From Desmonostoc geniculatum HA4340-LM1 (GTDB taxonomy: Bacteria; Cyanobacteriota; Cyanobacteriia; Cyanobacteriales; Nostocaceae), in NCBI GenBank assembly GCA_019359545.1, contig JAHHHB010000015.1:31077-95076 (forward strand): a DNA stretch of 64,000 nucleotides, in the 5' to 3' direction. Within the stretch, counting starts at the first letter, position 1, and each line of letters starts with the position of its first letter. Below are positions 27,872 to 37,490 of the stretch, one piece after another. Below the pieces are notes generated by a model that saw only the letters and a list, made by a program, of their open reading frames with translations, made no database searches and was not told the DNA's origin. The position numbers and the translations under genes are program-made.

Positions 27872-29311
27872 ATGAGCGCTAGTAGCAATTCCAGCAAGAT
27901 AAAATTTGGTACCGATGGATGGCGAGGCATTATTGCCGATGACTTTACTTTTCCCAATGTGCGGAAAGTAACAAGAGCGATCGCCAATTACCTCGAAACA
28001 GCCTACACAAAAGATAGACCAGTACTTATTGCCTACGATACTCGGTTTTTAGCTGACCAGTTTGCCCTAACAGCAGCCCAAGTCTTGGCAGATTTGGGTT
28101 GGACTGTGAAAATTACTGATCGGGATTGCCCTACACCAGTAATTGCCTACAACGCCCGTCACCTAAATTCCGCTGGGGCGTTAATGTTTACTGCTAGTCA
28201 TAATCCAGCACCATACTGTGGAATTAAATATATCCCCGATTATGCTGGACCTGCCACTCCAGAGATTACTGATACTATTGTGGCAAATATAGAAAGTGCA
28301 TCGGATGAACTGCCTAGTAGCAGCCGACCCGATTTAATTTCTACTTTCGATCCCAAGCCAGATTACCTGGAATTTATCTATACCCTACTTGATGTAGAAC
28401 GAATTAGGAGCGCTAATTTAAAGGTAAAATACGATGCTCTTTATTCTACTTCTCGCGGTTATTTAGATGAAGTTTTGCAACATAGTGGTGTTCAGTTAGA
28501 AAGTTTCCACACTTGGAGGGATGTATTATTTGGCGGTGGGATGCCAGAACCCAAAGGAGAACAATTAGTTGAGTTAGTGGAAGCAGTAGTCAAGGATCGC
28601 GCCGATTTGGGTTTGGCGACAGATGGAGATAGCGATCGCTTTGGTATTGTTGATGAACAAGGTACTGTCCTCACTCCGAATACTGTGCTGTTAGTTCTAG
28701 CACGACATTTAATCAAAAATAAAGGCAAAAGCGGCGCCATCGTCCGCACTGTGGCTACAACCCATCTGCTGGATAATTTCGCGGCTAAATATGGGCTGCA
28801 AATTTATGAAACACCAGTGGGCTTTAAATACATCGGTGAAAAAATGCGGGAAACTGCTGTACTCATTGGTGGGGAAGAATCAGGCGGATTAAGTGTAATT
28901 GGGCATATTCCCGAAAAAGACGGCGTTTTAGCTGATATGCTGGTGGCAGAAGCCATCGCCTATGAAGGGAAACCCCTAAGTCAGCTAGTTAAAGAAGCGA
29001 TCGCTGAAGCTGATGGCCCACTTTACAACACCCGCCTTGACTTGCACCTCACCGAGTCTCACAAAACTGCTGTCATCGACTCCTTCACCAAAAATCCACC
29101 CACAGAGGTAGCCGGAATTAAAGTCAAGGAAGTCGGGCGTAAAGACGGTATTAAACTCTATTTAGAAGAAGGTAGCTGGGTCTTATTGCGTCCTTCCGGT
29201 ACAGAACCCTTGGTGCGCGTTTACCTAGAAACCAACTCTCCCGAAAAACTCACCCAAATCTCTCAGGAGATGGAAAGTGTCATTGCTAAGCTAGAAGCAG
29301 TAGCAGTTTAA
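27872..29311 (+). CDS. Phosphoglucomutase/phosphomannomutase family protein
   Basis: A 479-residue alpha-D-phosphohexomutase. KFGTDGWRGIIADDF opens the fold, FTASHNPAPYCGIKY holds the phosphoserine, ATDGDSDRFGI binds Mg2+, GGEESGG selects the sugar, and RPSGTEPLVRVY binds phosphate. It interconverts hexose 1- and 6-phosphates for glycogen and envelope sugars. The frame is open up to a TTG at 27821, but the ATG just before the conserved N-terminus is chosen; GGGAG lies 12 bases upstream. Confidence 0.9.
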   Translation: MSASSNSSKIKFGTDGWRGIIADDFTFPNVRKVTRAIANYLETAYTKDRPVLIAYDTRFLADQFALTAAQVLADLGWTVKITDRDCPTPVIAYNARHLNSAGALMFTASHNPAPYCGIKYIPDYAGPATPEITDTIVANIESASDELPSSSRPDLISTFDPKPDYLEFIYTLLDVERIRSANLKVKYDALYSTSRGYLDEVLQHSGVQLESFHTWRDVLFGGGMPEPKGEQLVELVEAVVKDRADLGLATDGDSDRFGIVDEQGTVLTPNTVLLVLARHLIKNKGKSGAIVRTVATTHLLDNFAAKYGLQIYETPVGFKYIGEKMRETAVLIGGEESGGLSVIGHIPEKDGVLADMLVAEAIAYEGKPLSQLVKEAIAEADGPLYNTRLDLHLTESHKTAVIDSFTKNPPTEVAGIKVKEVGRKDGIKLYLEEGSWVLLRPSGTEPLVRVYLETNSPEKLTQISQEMESVIAKLEAVAV

Positions 29312-29391
29312 TTCAGTCAGATTTAGGAGTTAGGAGTTATAAGTTAAGAATTATTAACTTTTAATTTCTAACTTCTAACTTTTATTCAAAT

Positions 29392-29670
29392 ATGAAAACT
29401 TTAGCTCCTTTATTGACAATCGTAGTTGTAGCTGTTTGGGTAGTGGCGATCGCAATTATTTCAGTTCAAAATGCCACACCAGTATCGTTAAAATTCTTAA
29501 CATTCCAATCGATTCAAATACCAGCAGGTTTAGTTTTAGCTTTCAGTGCAGTTATCGGATTAATTGGCACCGCACTGCTGCAACCACTGTGGGGCTTAGC
29601 TGGTTCTGGACAGGGTAATTCTCGATTAGAAGATGATGCCGAATTTTTTGTTGATGATGAAGATTTTTGA
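29392..29670 (+). CDS. LapA-domain small membrane protein
   Basis: A 92-residue protein with two hydrophobic segments separated by NATPVSLKFLTFQSIQIPAG, the pattern of LapA/DUF1049 proteins, and an acidic tail (EDDAEFFVDDEDF). It follows the mutase gene on the same strand after an 80-bp repeat-bearing gap. In proteobacteria LapA helps assemble lipopolysaccharide; the role in cyanobacteria is not known. Confidence 0.75.
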   Translation: MKTLAPLLTIVVVAVWVVAIAIISVQNATPVSLKFLTFQSIQIPAGLVLAFSAVIGLIGTALLQPLWGLAGSGQGNSRLEDDAEFFVDDEDF

Positions 29671-29723
29671 GGGTTGAAAAAAATATACGCAACTACGCCA
29701 GTTAAGTACTGTTCATCTGCTAG

Positions 29724-29741
29724 TATGCACGAATGTGCATA
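29724..29741. promoter_or_regulatory. Inverted repeat TATGCAC-GAAT-GTGCATA upstream of brnTA
   Basis: A perfect 7-bp palindrome with a 4-bp spacer ends 12 bp before the brnT start codon. Placed where a self-repressing BrnA (or BrnTA complex) would bind, it is the likely operator of this toxin-antitoxin operon. Confidence 0.6.
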
Positions 29742-29753
29742 CAATAGATTTAG

Positions 29754-30020
29754 ATGGCGTATCAGTGGGATAGGGATAAAGCAGCAGCCAATCTTCGCAA
29801 GCATGACGTTGACTTTGCTGATGCAGTAACTGTATTTTCTGATGATTTAGCAATTACCATCACAGATGAACGTTTTGATGAACAGAGGTTTATTACTACT
29901 GGTATGAATGCTTTCGGTCGAGTCCTAGTAGTTGTGTATACATGGCGCAATGATGAGATTCGATTAATTTCTGCTCGCAAAGCTACGCGCTATGAACAAC
30001 AACAGTATGGGGAAGGATAA
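29754..30020 (+). CDS. brnT: BrnT-family ribonuclease toxin
   Basis: An 88-residue protein of the BrnT fold (RelE-like). It begins YQWDRDKAAANLRKHDVDFADA, the usual family N-terminus, and ends IRLISARKATRYEQQQYGEG. BrnT cleaves RNA and arrests growth until bound by BrnA. Length and motifs are complete, so the toxin is probably functional. The antitoxin gene follows after three bases, the normal toxin-first order for this family. Confidence 0.88.
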   Translation: MAYQWDRDKAAANLRKHDVDFADAVTVFSDDLAITITDERFDEQRFITTGMNAFGRVLVVVYTWRNDEIRLISARKATRYEQQQYGEG

Positions 30021-30023
30021 ATA

Positions 30024-30284
30024 ATGGAAGCTGAGTATGATTTTAGCCAAGGTAAGCGAGGGGCGATTGAACCAACACCAACAGGCAAAACTCGAATTAC
30101 AATTCGCCTAGATGATGAAGTACTAGCATGGTTTCGTGACCAAGTTCACGCAGCAGGTGGGGGAAATTACCAAACTTTGATTAACGATACCTTGCGTGAG
30201 TATATTCAGCAGCGCCGTGAACCTTTAGAAGAGACATTACGGCGAGTATTGCGAGAGGAACTTGAAAGAATAGGAAAATATTGA
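30024..30284 (+). CDS. brnA: BrnA-family antitoxin
   Basis: An 86-residue protein. The conserved core TRITIRLDDEVLAWFRDQVHAAGGGNYQTLINDTLREYI is the ribbon-helix-helix of BrnA (quoted in two parts: TRITIRLDDEVLAWFRDQ and NYQTLINDTLREYI). It neutralises BrnT and represses the operon. It is full length. A truncated DUF433 gene starts only six bases downstream and was probably the third gene of the operon. Confidence 0.88.
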   Translation: MEAEYDFSQGKRGAIEPTPTGKTRITIRLDDEVLAWFRDQVHAAGGGNYQTLINDTLREYIQQRREPLEETLRRVLREELERIGKY

Positions 30285-30290
30285 AAAGCT

Positions 30291-30455
30291 GTGCAGTACC
30301 AAAACATTATTACAATCGAACCGGGGAAGCGAGGTGGTAAACCTTGTATTCGAGGAATGCGAATTACTGTATACGATGTTTTATCTTATCTGGCCTCTGG
30401 CATGACCTACGAGGAAGTGCTTGATGACTTTCCTAGGACTTACGCATTGACATAA
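30291..30455 (+). pseudogene. DUF433 (VapB-like) gene truncated by a MITE
   Basis: From a GTG the frame reads VQYQNIITIEPGKRGGKPCI, RGMRITVYDVLSYLASGM and TYEEVLDDFP, the N-terminal two thirds of a DUF433 protein, which is usually ~75 residues. The reading then enters the MITE and ends after six foreign residues (RTYALT). The C-terminal helices are absent and are not found on the far side of the MITE. Confidence 0.8.
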
Positions 30456-30611
30456 AAGCAAAAATGGCAGATAGAGTTTTCAAAGCTTTTATCTAGGTTT
30501 TTCAATCATATTTTGGCGATCGCCAGCAATCAAAAGCAACCTCCAAAAGCCTGGAACAACGTATTTACGTTGATACACAAAATAGTTCTTTTGTACAGTG
30601 CGTAAGTCCTA
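30434..30611. mobile_element. 178-bp MITE with TAGGACTTACGCA ends
   Basis: Left end TAGGACTTACGCA (30434-30446) and right end TGCGTAAGTCCTA (30599-30611) are exact reverse complements. The outermost TA may be a target-site duplication, which would fit IS630/Tc1-type mobilisation. The interior is non-coding and includes a HIP1-like GGCGATCGCC at about 30515. It joins two genes that each lack their 3' end at its border. Confidence 0.8.
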
Positions 30612-30857
30612 TGACTCTTCTTTGATTCGGTAAATAACAATATATGGCGTGCTAGAAATTACTAACTCTCTTGTGCCTTCTACACGTCCAGGTCGCCCCA
30701 TAAAAGGGTAATTCTCAAGTTGACTGGCAGCAACTTGAATCTTCAATATCACTTCCTGCGCTGCTTTTGGATTCTCTTTCAGGATGTATCTATGGGCTTG
30801 TTCCAAGTTACGAAGCGCACGGCGCAGCCACTTAATCTGCATTTGTGAGTCTTGCAA
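30609..30857 (-). pseudogene. RelE/ParE toxin, C-terminus lost at the MITE border
   Basis: The 82-codon frame reads KWLRRALRNLEQAHRYI, NPKAAQEVILKIQVAASQL and GRPGRVEGTRELVISSTPYI, a clear ParE toxin, then stops after VIYRIKEES because the MITE end supplies TAG. Normal ParE proteins continue with a strand of the form ILRVLH followed by a basic tail, which is missing. Activity is doubtful. Its antitoxin frame overlaps the start of the gene, the normal arrangement. Confidence 0.75.
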
Positions 30858-31029
30858 AAGTCGCTTTTACTTCTTCATCACTGGCAAAGTCTCCAGCATC
30901 AGCTTCAGCAATCCCCTTTTGAATCTCATCTATTTGCCACTGATACATTTCTAGATAAGCGGCTACTGCCTCATTAAGTACGTAACTGCGATCGCGGTTG
31001 ATTCCAGATGCGATCGCACTTTTATAAAA
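30832..31029 (-). pseudogene. Ribbon-helix-helix antitoxin lacking its N-terminus
   Basis: The frame reads SAIASGINRDRSYVLNEAVA, AYLEMYQWQIDEIQKGIAEA and ends KATFARLTNAD, a CopG/ParD-like antitoxin. A TAA at 31030-31032 directly precedes the first residues and no start codon is available before the conserved helix, so the DNA-binding strand is gone. The 3' end overlaps the parE start by ~26 bases. Confidence 0.65.
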
Positions 31030-31179
31030 TTAAAATGTCCATTCATGATCTGGATCGTCAAGGGCGGCGCGAACAGAAGCTAAATTTGCAAGTTCTTTGA
31101 ATGGGCTGGATTTAGCTATTTCTGTAATTGAGTTTAAGGTAAGGGCTAGTTGCTCATTATTGCCGGATGCGATCGCAGG
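31030..31179 (-). pseudogene. Gene remnant in frame with the antitoxin remnant
   Basis: An open stretch reads AIASGNNEQLALTLNSITEI, AKSSPFKELANLASVRAAL and DDPDHEWTF, then the TAA. It begins at a HIP1 site and an in-frame TGA precedes it. The peptide looks real, and its end resembles small antitoxin-type proteins, but I cannot name the family. Together with its neighbours it marks several deletion junctions within 1 kb. Confidence 0.4.
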
Positions 31180-31279
31180 TCAACTAGAAGAAAACAGTAG
31201 AATAATTATCTCATTAAGAAAAGCACTGTCTCACGAACGAAAACGCTATGAGCAATACCTCAAGAACCGATTGGGCTAG
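31178..31279 (+). pseudogene. brnT: BrnT toxin remnant (C-terminal third)
   Basis: RIIISLRKALSHERKRYEQY matches the BrnT C-terminus (compare RLISARKATRYEQQQYGEG in the intact copy at 29.8 kb). Everything upstream in this frame is unrelated sequence. The remnant overlaps the start of the following brnA-like gene by 32 bases, as expected for a decayed brnTA pair. Confidence 0.65.
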
Positions 31280-31526
31280 AGTCGATGCAATGAGCGACGA
31301 AGACATCGATACCTCAGATATTCCACCCTTGTCAGAAGAATTCTTTGCTAAAGCAGAATTGCGAATGCCCAAGTCACCTGTAGAAATTACAGTTCAGGTA
31401 GATCCTGAAACTTTTGCTTGGTTCAAAGCACAGGGAGAAACTGCCGAACAGCAGATGGCTGTAGCATTAAAGATTTATGCAGAAGCACACAAAGCTTATC
31501 CTGGCTCTCAGGTGCTGTCAACCTAA
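31248..31526 (+). CDS. brnA: Orphan BrnA-family antitoxin
   Basis: A 92-residue protein with DIDTSDIPPLSEEFFAKAELRMP, the typical BrnA linker, and a ribbon-helix-helix core PVEITVQVDPETFAWFKAQG (quoted in parts under the length limit). It is intact, but its toxin is reduced to a C-terminal remnant. It could still cross-repress or neutralise the intact brnTA pair 1.2 kb upstream. Confidence 0.75.
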   Translation: MSNTSRTDWARVDAMSDEDIDTSDIPPLSEEFFAKAELRMPKSPVEITVQVDPETFAWFKAQGETAEQQMAVALKIYAEAHKAYPGSQVLST

Positions 31527-31530
31527 GAAC

Positions 31531-31984
31531 CTAAATTTGGCAGTTTTGAGCTAGTTTTCCTTGCAGATAATCAATAAATTCGAGAATTTCTGTATCAGAG
31601 AGTTGTAGGCGCGATCGCTTTCCATATTTCTGCTGCAAATACTCTCTACCCTGCTCTGGTGTCCAATTTAATTGTGCTAAATATCTGTCAGTTTGAGCTA
31701 TCAAAACTGCATGGACTTCTGATTGAGTTGTATTAGCAGATATTTGTATTGGTTCTTGATTTGAATTTTGAAGAGAGTTAATTTTTAAACTTACTTTTTG
31801 TCCTAAAGCTTGCCAGTTATTTTCCCTGTGTCCATCCCAACTAACGCCAACAGAACGATGCTCTGTCATAAATTGGAATTTGTTTTTTATCGTCAGATAG
31901 CATATACCAACAGTGATCGGCTTCTTTGCTGACAAAGACATATTGAGGTTTGGGAATAGCTCCGAATCCTAATTTAACTTGCAT
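31531..31984 (-). pseudogene. Conserved hypothetical gene with a frameshift
   Basis: Two frames join into one protein. MQVKLGFGAIPKPQYVFVSK through DDKKQIPIYDRA runs from the ATG at 31984. The other frame continues from about 31860 with SVGVSWDGHRENNWQALGQK to the end QLSDTEILEFIDYLQGKLAQ. The switch lies near 31850-31870. No family is recognised. A sequencing error would give the same picture. Confidence 0.55.
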
Positions 31985-32893
31985 ATTTTTAATCAAGATT
32001 TTTGTAAATAGATTTATTTGCGAACAAGGATTGACGATTGACTCTATCAAGCGATGAATTCACTTCTAAATATAATTCCCTAGCCAACAAGCAAATTAAC
32101 AACATAGGTATTTAGATTTTTTCAAAAATTAAATCGGATTGCTATATCAAATTCAAAAATAAACTCTTCTCAACTCTTACTCTCTGCGCCTCTGCGCGAC
32201 GCCAGTTGCTTTAAGTCGGCAGAGCCGCCCAACGCACTGGCTCCTCTGCGTGAAACAAATTCATTCTAAAATTGATACGAATGTCTTCTAGTCTATATAT
32301 TTTAATATTTCTTAACGACTACCTATTTATTTTTGATTCAGTCCAGAGATTTTAAGAATTCTAGAAAATATTTAGCAAATTAATAATATTTTACAAAATC
32401 AGACTAACTTGCTCTCAAGCAGGAATTAAATGGTCTTGACTACCGTCTGAAAGTTGGGAATTTAGAGCAGATTTCAAATGTCAGTGGCATTTGCAACATA
32501 GGGCTGCATATATCTTCGTCTAGCCTTGAACCTGCGCCCCAATCCTCTGAAAACAGCTTGTATGAGAATCAGCTAATTCTATGAAAACCATTTAAAAAAG
32601 GGAATCGTAGTTTTTTGTATTTTGTAACTTTTTTTATAAAAACAGTTAAGTAAAAGTTTTTAATAAAGATTTTTATGCTTATATAAATATTTTAAGCTGA
32701 TATAAAGCTAAATAATCATATTTAAACTAGCTAGCACTAAATAACAACGTTTTACATATTCAGACCCACTTTCTTTTCTACGTAATTTGCCCAATAATGA
32801 CATCGAGAGACCTCACGCATGTCCGTCTCAGGCTGGGTGAAGGCAAATGTTTGAGCCACAAGTTTGATAAGAAGCTATAAGAGGCAAACAACA
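31985..32893. other. Long spacer upstream of chlL
   Basis: About 900 bp, AT-rich toward the gene. A repeat cluster at 32183-32252 (CTCTGCGCCTCTGCGCGACG ... CTCCTCTGCGTGAAAC) is related to the interiors of the MITEs elsewhere in the window. The final 500 bp hold no ORF and probably contain the chlL promoter and a long leader; I cannot pick the elements. A small RNA could be hidden here. Confidence 0.5.
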
Positions 32894-33760
32894 GTGAAAC
32901 TAGCAGTCTACGGAAAAGGTGGTATTGGCAAATCCACAACTAGCTGTAATATATCCGTCGCCCTAGCTAAACGTGGCAAGAAAGTGCTGCAAATTGGCTG
33001 CGACCCAAAACATGACAGCACCTTCACCCTGACAGGGTTTTTGATTCCCACAATTATCGACACCCTCCAAGAAAAGGATTATCACTACGAAGATGTCTGG
33101 CCGGAAGACGTAATCTACAAAGGCTACGGGGGTGTTGATTGTGTAGAAGCTGGTGGACCACCTGCGGGTGCTGGATGTGGCGGTTATGTCGTAGGTGAAA
33201 CAGTAAAATTACTGAAAGAACTCAACGCCTTTGATGAGTACGATGTAATTTTGTTCGACGTTCTCGGCGACGTAGTTTGCGGTGGATTTGCAGCACCACT
33301 CAATTATGCAGATTACTGCCTGATTGTTACTGACAATGGCTTTGATGCTTTATTTGCTGCTAATCGCATTGCGGCTTCAGTCCGCGAAAAAGCACGAACT
33401 CACCCATTGCGTTTAGCTGGGTTAATTGGCAATCGCACCTCCAAGCGCGACTTGATTGAAAAATATATAGAAGCTGTCCCAATGCCAGTTCTAGAGGTTT
33501 TACCTTTGATTGAAGATATCCGCGTTTCTCGTGTTAAAGGTAAGACTTTGTTTGAAATGGCAGAGCAAGATCCTTCCCTGGACTACGTTTGCGATTATTA
33601 TCTCAACATCGCTGACCAAATTTTGGCGCGTCCGGAAGGAGTTGTACCTAACGACTCACCAGATCGGGAATTGTTCTCTTTGTTGTCCGATTTTTATCTA
33701 AATCCGGGTAAACCCCAGGTTCCTAATTCAGAAGAGGAACTAGACTTGATGATTGTATAA
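32894..33760 (+). CDS. chlL: Light-independent protochlorophyllide reductase, ATP-binding subunit ChlL
   Basis: A 288-residue NifH-like protein. The GTG start gives the canonical [15 protein letters not shown] with the P-loop at 7-15. The 4Fe-4S cluster shared by the dimer is bound by Cys95 (GAGCGGY) and Cys129 (DVVCGGF). ChlL passes electrons with ATP hydrolysis to ChlN-ChlB, which reduces protochlorophyllide so that chlorophyll can be made in the dark. Ten upstream in-frame codons from a TTG are not conserved. First gene of chlL-DUF5331-chlN; chlB is not in the window. Confidence 0.96.
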   Translation: MKLAVYGKGGIGKSTTSCNISVALAKRGKKVLQIGCDPKHDSTFTLTGFLIPTIIDTLQEKDYHYEDVWPEDVIYKGYGGVDCVEAGGPPAGAGCGGYVVGETVKLLKELNAFDEYDVILFDVLGDVVCGGFAAPLNYADYCLIVTDNGFDALFAANRIAASVREKARTHPLRLAGLIGNRTSKRDLIEKYIEAVPMPVLEVLPLIEDIRVSRVKGKTLFEMAEQDPSLDYVCDYYLNIADQILARPEGVVPNDSPDRELFSLLSDFYLNPGKPQVPNSEEELDLMIV

Positions 33761-33792
33761 ATCACCAAGTTCTCAGGATGGGGGACAATAAC

Positions 33793-34608
33793 ATGGCATT
33801 CTTTCACAGCTTTACAGATTCATTAAAGCAGAAGTGGTTGCAATTTTTCCAGATAAATCGGGATTGGATTACCCTGCATATGCAAGTGGAATCGGTGTAC
33901 ACACCTGATGGCGGGAAGCGACCACCTTCTTACCTCATCCTGGGAGTAGTTAACGCCCTAGAACCAAAATTAGCGCAATTGATGTTGCCCTTTGCCAAGC
34001 TTAATCCTGATGCTGATACGCTGATTGAAGTGCTGGATTTGCATTTTGACCCAGATTTTGCTCTGGGAAACCGCTGTCGAATCAGCCCAGATGTAGAGAG
34101 ATACGTAGAAGAAGCAGCAGCTGTAATTGATGAAAAGCCTGAAGATGAAACATTGACACATTCCCATAATGGCTTTGAAGCGATCGCAGTGTCTCAACAA
34201 TTCACAATGGTGGATGTTGATGATGAAAATCTGGCGTTAAGCGAGTCTGGGGAAAATGAAAATGGCTTTGGTGATATTTCCGAAAGTGAAAATGGCTTTG
34301 GTGGTATTTCCTTATCCAACGACGAAGATTTAAAAGATGAGTCCCTCCAAATCTCTAGTGTAGAAGCAGATGAATTTGGCGAAATTACCTTCGATGCAAC
34401 AACAGCTGCAATTGAAGTAAAGCTGGATGATGACCAACTTGAAGACAGTCCACTAGACGAGAATGCGTTTAGTGACGTGCTGTCAGATGTCTGGGGTGAT
34501 GAAACATCACTGCAAAAGGCTGAAGAAAATAACGATTTGTTAGGGGAAGAACTGCCAGCTGGCGTTTTTGATGAATCCGAAATTGCCCGTCTCTTCCCCA
34601 ACGCTTAA
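33793..34608 (+). CDS. DUF5331 protein between chlL and chlN
   Basis: A 271-residue protein. The first ~120 residues are conserved-looking (FHSFTDSLKQKWLQFFQINRDW; SYLILGVVNALEPKLAQLM). The rest is very acidic and low-complexity, with a direct repeat ENGFGDIS/ENGFGGIS. It lies 32 bp after chlL. A protein of this kind between chlL and chlN is usual in filamentous cyanobacteria; the function is unknown, perhaps assembly of the dark reductase. Confidence 0.8.
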   Translation: MAFFHSFTDSLKQKWLQFFQINRDWITLHMQVESVYTPDGGKRPPSYLILGVVNALEPKLAQLMLPFAKLNPDADTLIEVLDLHFDPDFALGNRCRISPDVERYVEEAAAVIDEKPEDETLTHSHNGFEAIAVSQQFTMVDVDDENLALSESGENENGFGDISESENGFGGISLSNDEDLKDESLQISSVEADEFGEITFDATTAAIEVKLDDDQLEDSPLDENAFSDVLSDVWGDETSLQKAEENNDLLGEELPAGVFDESEIARLFPNA

Positions 34609-34611
34609 TTA

Positions 34612-36260
<1,649 letters not shown>

Positions 36261-36302
36261 ATTTGGGTTTGGATTGAGCAACACTATAACACTATATGAC
36301 TA

Positions 36303-36331
36303 GAGGCGAACTTTCGGGTTTGCCTTTTTTT
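36303..36331 (+). terminator. Intrinsic terminator after chlN
   Basis: AGGCGAAC (36304-36311) pairs with GTTTGCCT (36318-36325, one G-T pair) around a 6-base loop and is followed by a run of seven Ts. This is a standard Rho-independent terminator for the chl operon. Confidence 0.8.
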
Positions 36332-36401
36332 ATGTCACGCAGAGGCGCAGAGAACGCAGAGGAAGAATTGAGAATAGTTAAGAGTGCTAAGATTTGTTTA
36401 T

Positions 36402-36479
36402 TAGACCTCTTGCAAAAGTCTTTCTCTCCGTTCTCTGCGCCTCTGCGTGAGACAAAAAAATATTTATGCAAGAGGTCTA
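36402..36479. mobile_element. MITE-like element, copy B (TAGACCTCTTGCA ends)
   Basis: TAGACCTCTTGCA (36402-36414) and TGCAAGAGGTCTA (36467-36479) are exact reverse complements and enclose TCTCTGCGCCTCTGCGTGAG. This is the same family as the element at 288-479, in opposite orientation and without the longer filler. The complementary CACGCAGAGGCGCAGAGAAC lies just outside at 36335, so the region folds on itself. Confidence 0.65.
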
Positions 36480-36508
36480 TTAGTCTTAGTTTTTTAGTTC
36501 TAAATATC

Positions 36509-36757
36509 ATGGAAATTACAAAGTTGTCTCCTCAAGGACAAGTAATTATTCCCCAATCTTTGCGGGAAGCTCATCAATGGGAAGTAGGTCAAGAATTTAT
36601 TATTATTGATATGGGTGATGGAATTCTTTTAAAGCCTAAGAAACTTTTTCCAGAAACTAAATTAGATGATGTAGCAGGTTGTTTAAAATATCAGGGAAAA
36701 CCTAAAACTATTGAGGATATGGATAATGCAATTAGCCAAAGTATAGAGGAATCGTGA
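36509..36757 (+). CDS. AbrB/MazE-type antitoxin, apparently without a toxin
   Basis: An 82-residue protein with the swapped-hairpin AbrB motif MEITKLSPQGQVIIPQSLRE and a C-terminal tail (PKTIEDMDNAISQSIEES) like those that wrap PIN toxins. In cyanobacteria this type is normally followed at once by a VapC gene. Here only 75 bp of unrelated sequence precedes another antitoxin-like gene. The frame is open further upstream through MITE B, which is not taken as coding. Confidence 0.75.
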   Translation: MEITKLSPQGQVIIPQSLREAHQWEVGQEFIIIDMGDGILLKPKKLFPETKLDDVAGCLKYQGKPKTIEDMDNAISQSIEES

Positions 36758-36832
36758 TTTAAAAGTAGAAAACTGGCTCAAACCTGATTAAAAAAGCTAA
36801 CAAGTTTCTATTCCCTAACTCTAGAACTCACC

Positions 36833-37060
36833 ATGACTCAAAAAAACTATCAACTCTCCCTAACCTTCGAGCAAATTCTTAATCTTGTCCTACAACTTCC
36901 CGCACAAGAACAAGAACAACTTATTCAAGAAATAAAGAAAACCTCTTCAAATAATAAAGATGAAGATTTACTTAGTGTTTTTGACAGAATCGGCAGAAAT
37001 GCTCAAGCCAAAGGATTAACCGAAGAAACTCTAGAAGAATTACTCGCCGATGAATCATAA
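36833..37060 (+). CDS. Antitoxin-like partner of the PIN toxin
   Basis: A 75-residue acidic helical protein (LTFEQILNLVLQLPAQEQEQ is typical of small cyanobacterial VapB-like antitoxins) ending ETLEELLADES. Its last 11 bases overlap the PIN gene, so translation is coupled. Function follows from the pairing; the DNA-binding fold is not clear from sequence. Confidence 0.65.
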   Translation: MTQKNYQLSLTFEQILNLVLQLPAQEQEQLIQEIKKTSSNNKDEDLLSVFDRIGRNAQAKGLTEETLEELLADES

Positions 37061-37466
37061 ACTAATTGTCATTGACACAAATGTTTTACTGAGTGCTGCC
37101 CTAAGTCCTAATGGAACAGCCCGTAAAGCCCTAGAGAAAGCCTATAAAGAATTCAAAATTGCTCAAAGCGATGAAACTTATCAAGAATTAAACACACGAA
37201 TTTACAAACGTAAGTTCGATAAATATATCTCAGATGAAGACCGACAATATTTTTTGGACGTAGTTAAAAAATACAGTCAATTTATAGAAATAAAATCTCA
37301 AATAAACACCTGTAGAGATCCAGATGACAACAAATTTTTAGAACTTGCTAAAGATGCCAATGCAGAATTTTTAATCACAGGAGATCAAGACCTTTTATCA
37401 CTCAAAACCCTAGCCGAATATCAAAACCAGATTATTACTCCCAGAGACTTTATTGACCTTGATTAA
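37050..37466 (+). CDS. PIN-domain ribonuclease toxin
   Basis: A 138-residue PIN protein. Acidic residues for metal binding are visible in LIVIDTNVLLSAAL (Asp9), in ETYQEL, in CRDPDDNKFLELA and in FLITGDQDLL. The CRDPDDNKFLELA form places it in the COG1569 group. It likely cleaves RNA and is held in check by the overlapping upstream gene. All catalytic positions are present, so it appears intact. Confidence 0.82.
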   Translation: MNHKLIVIDTNVLLSAALSPNGTARKALEKAYKEFKIAQSDETYQELNTRIYKRKFDKYISDEDRQYFLDVVKKYSQFIEIKSQINTCRDPDDNKFLELAKDANAEFLITGDQDLLSLKTLAEYQNQIITPRDFIDLD

Positions 37467-37490
37467 TTCATATTTAATCCTGTAATTAGT

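Noticed and set aside
31097..31177. Upstream half of the 60-codon frame containing the brnT remnant
   Set aside because: Only the part from 31178 resembles BrnT; the earlier part is antisense to another remnant.
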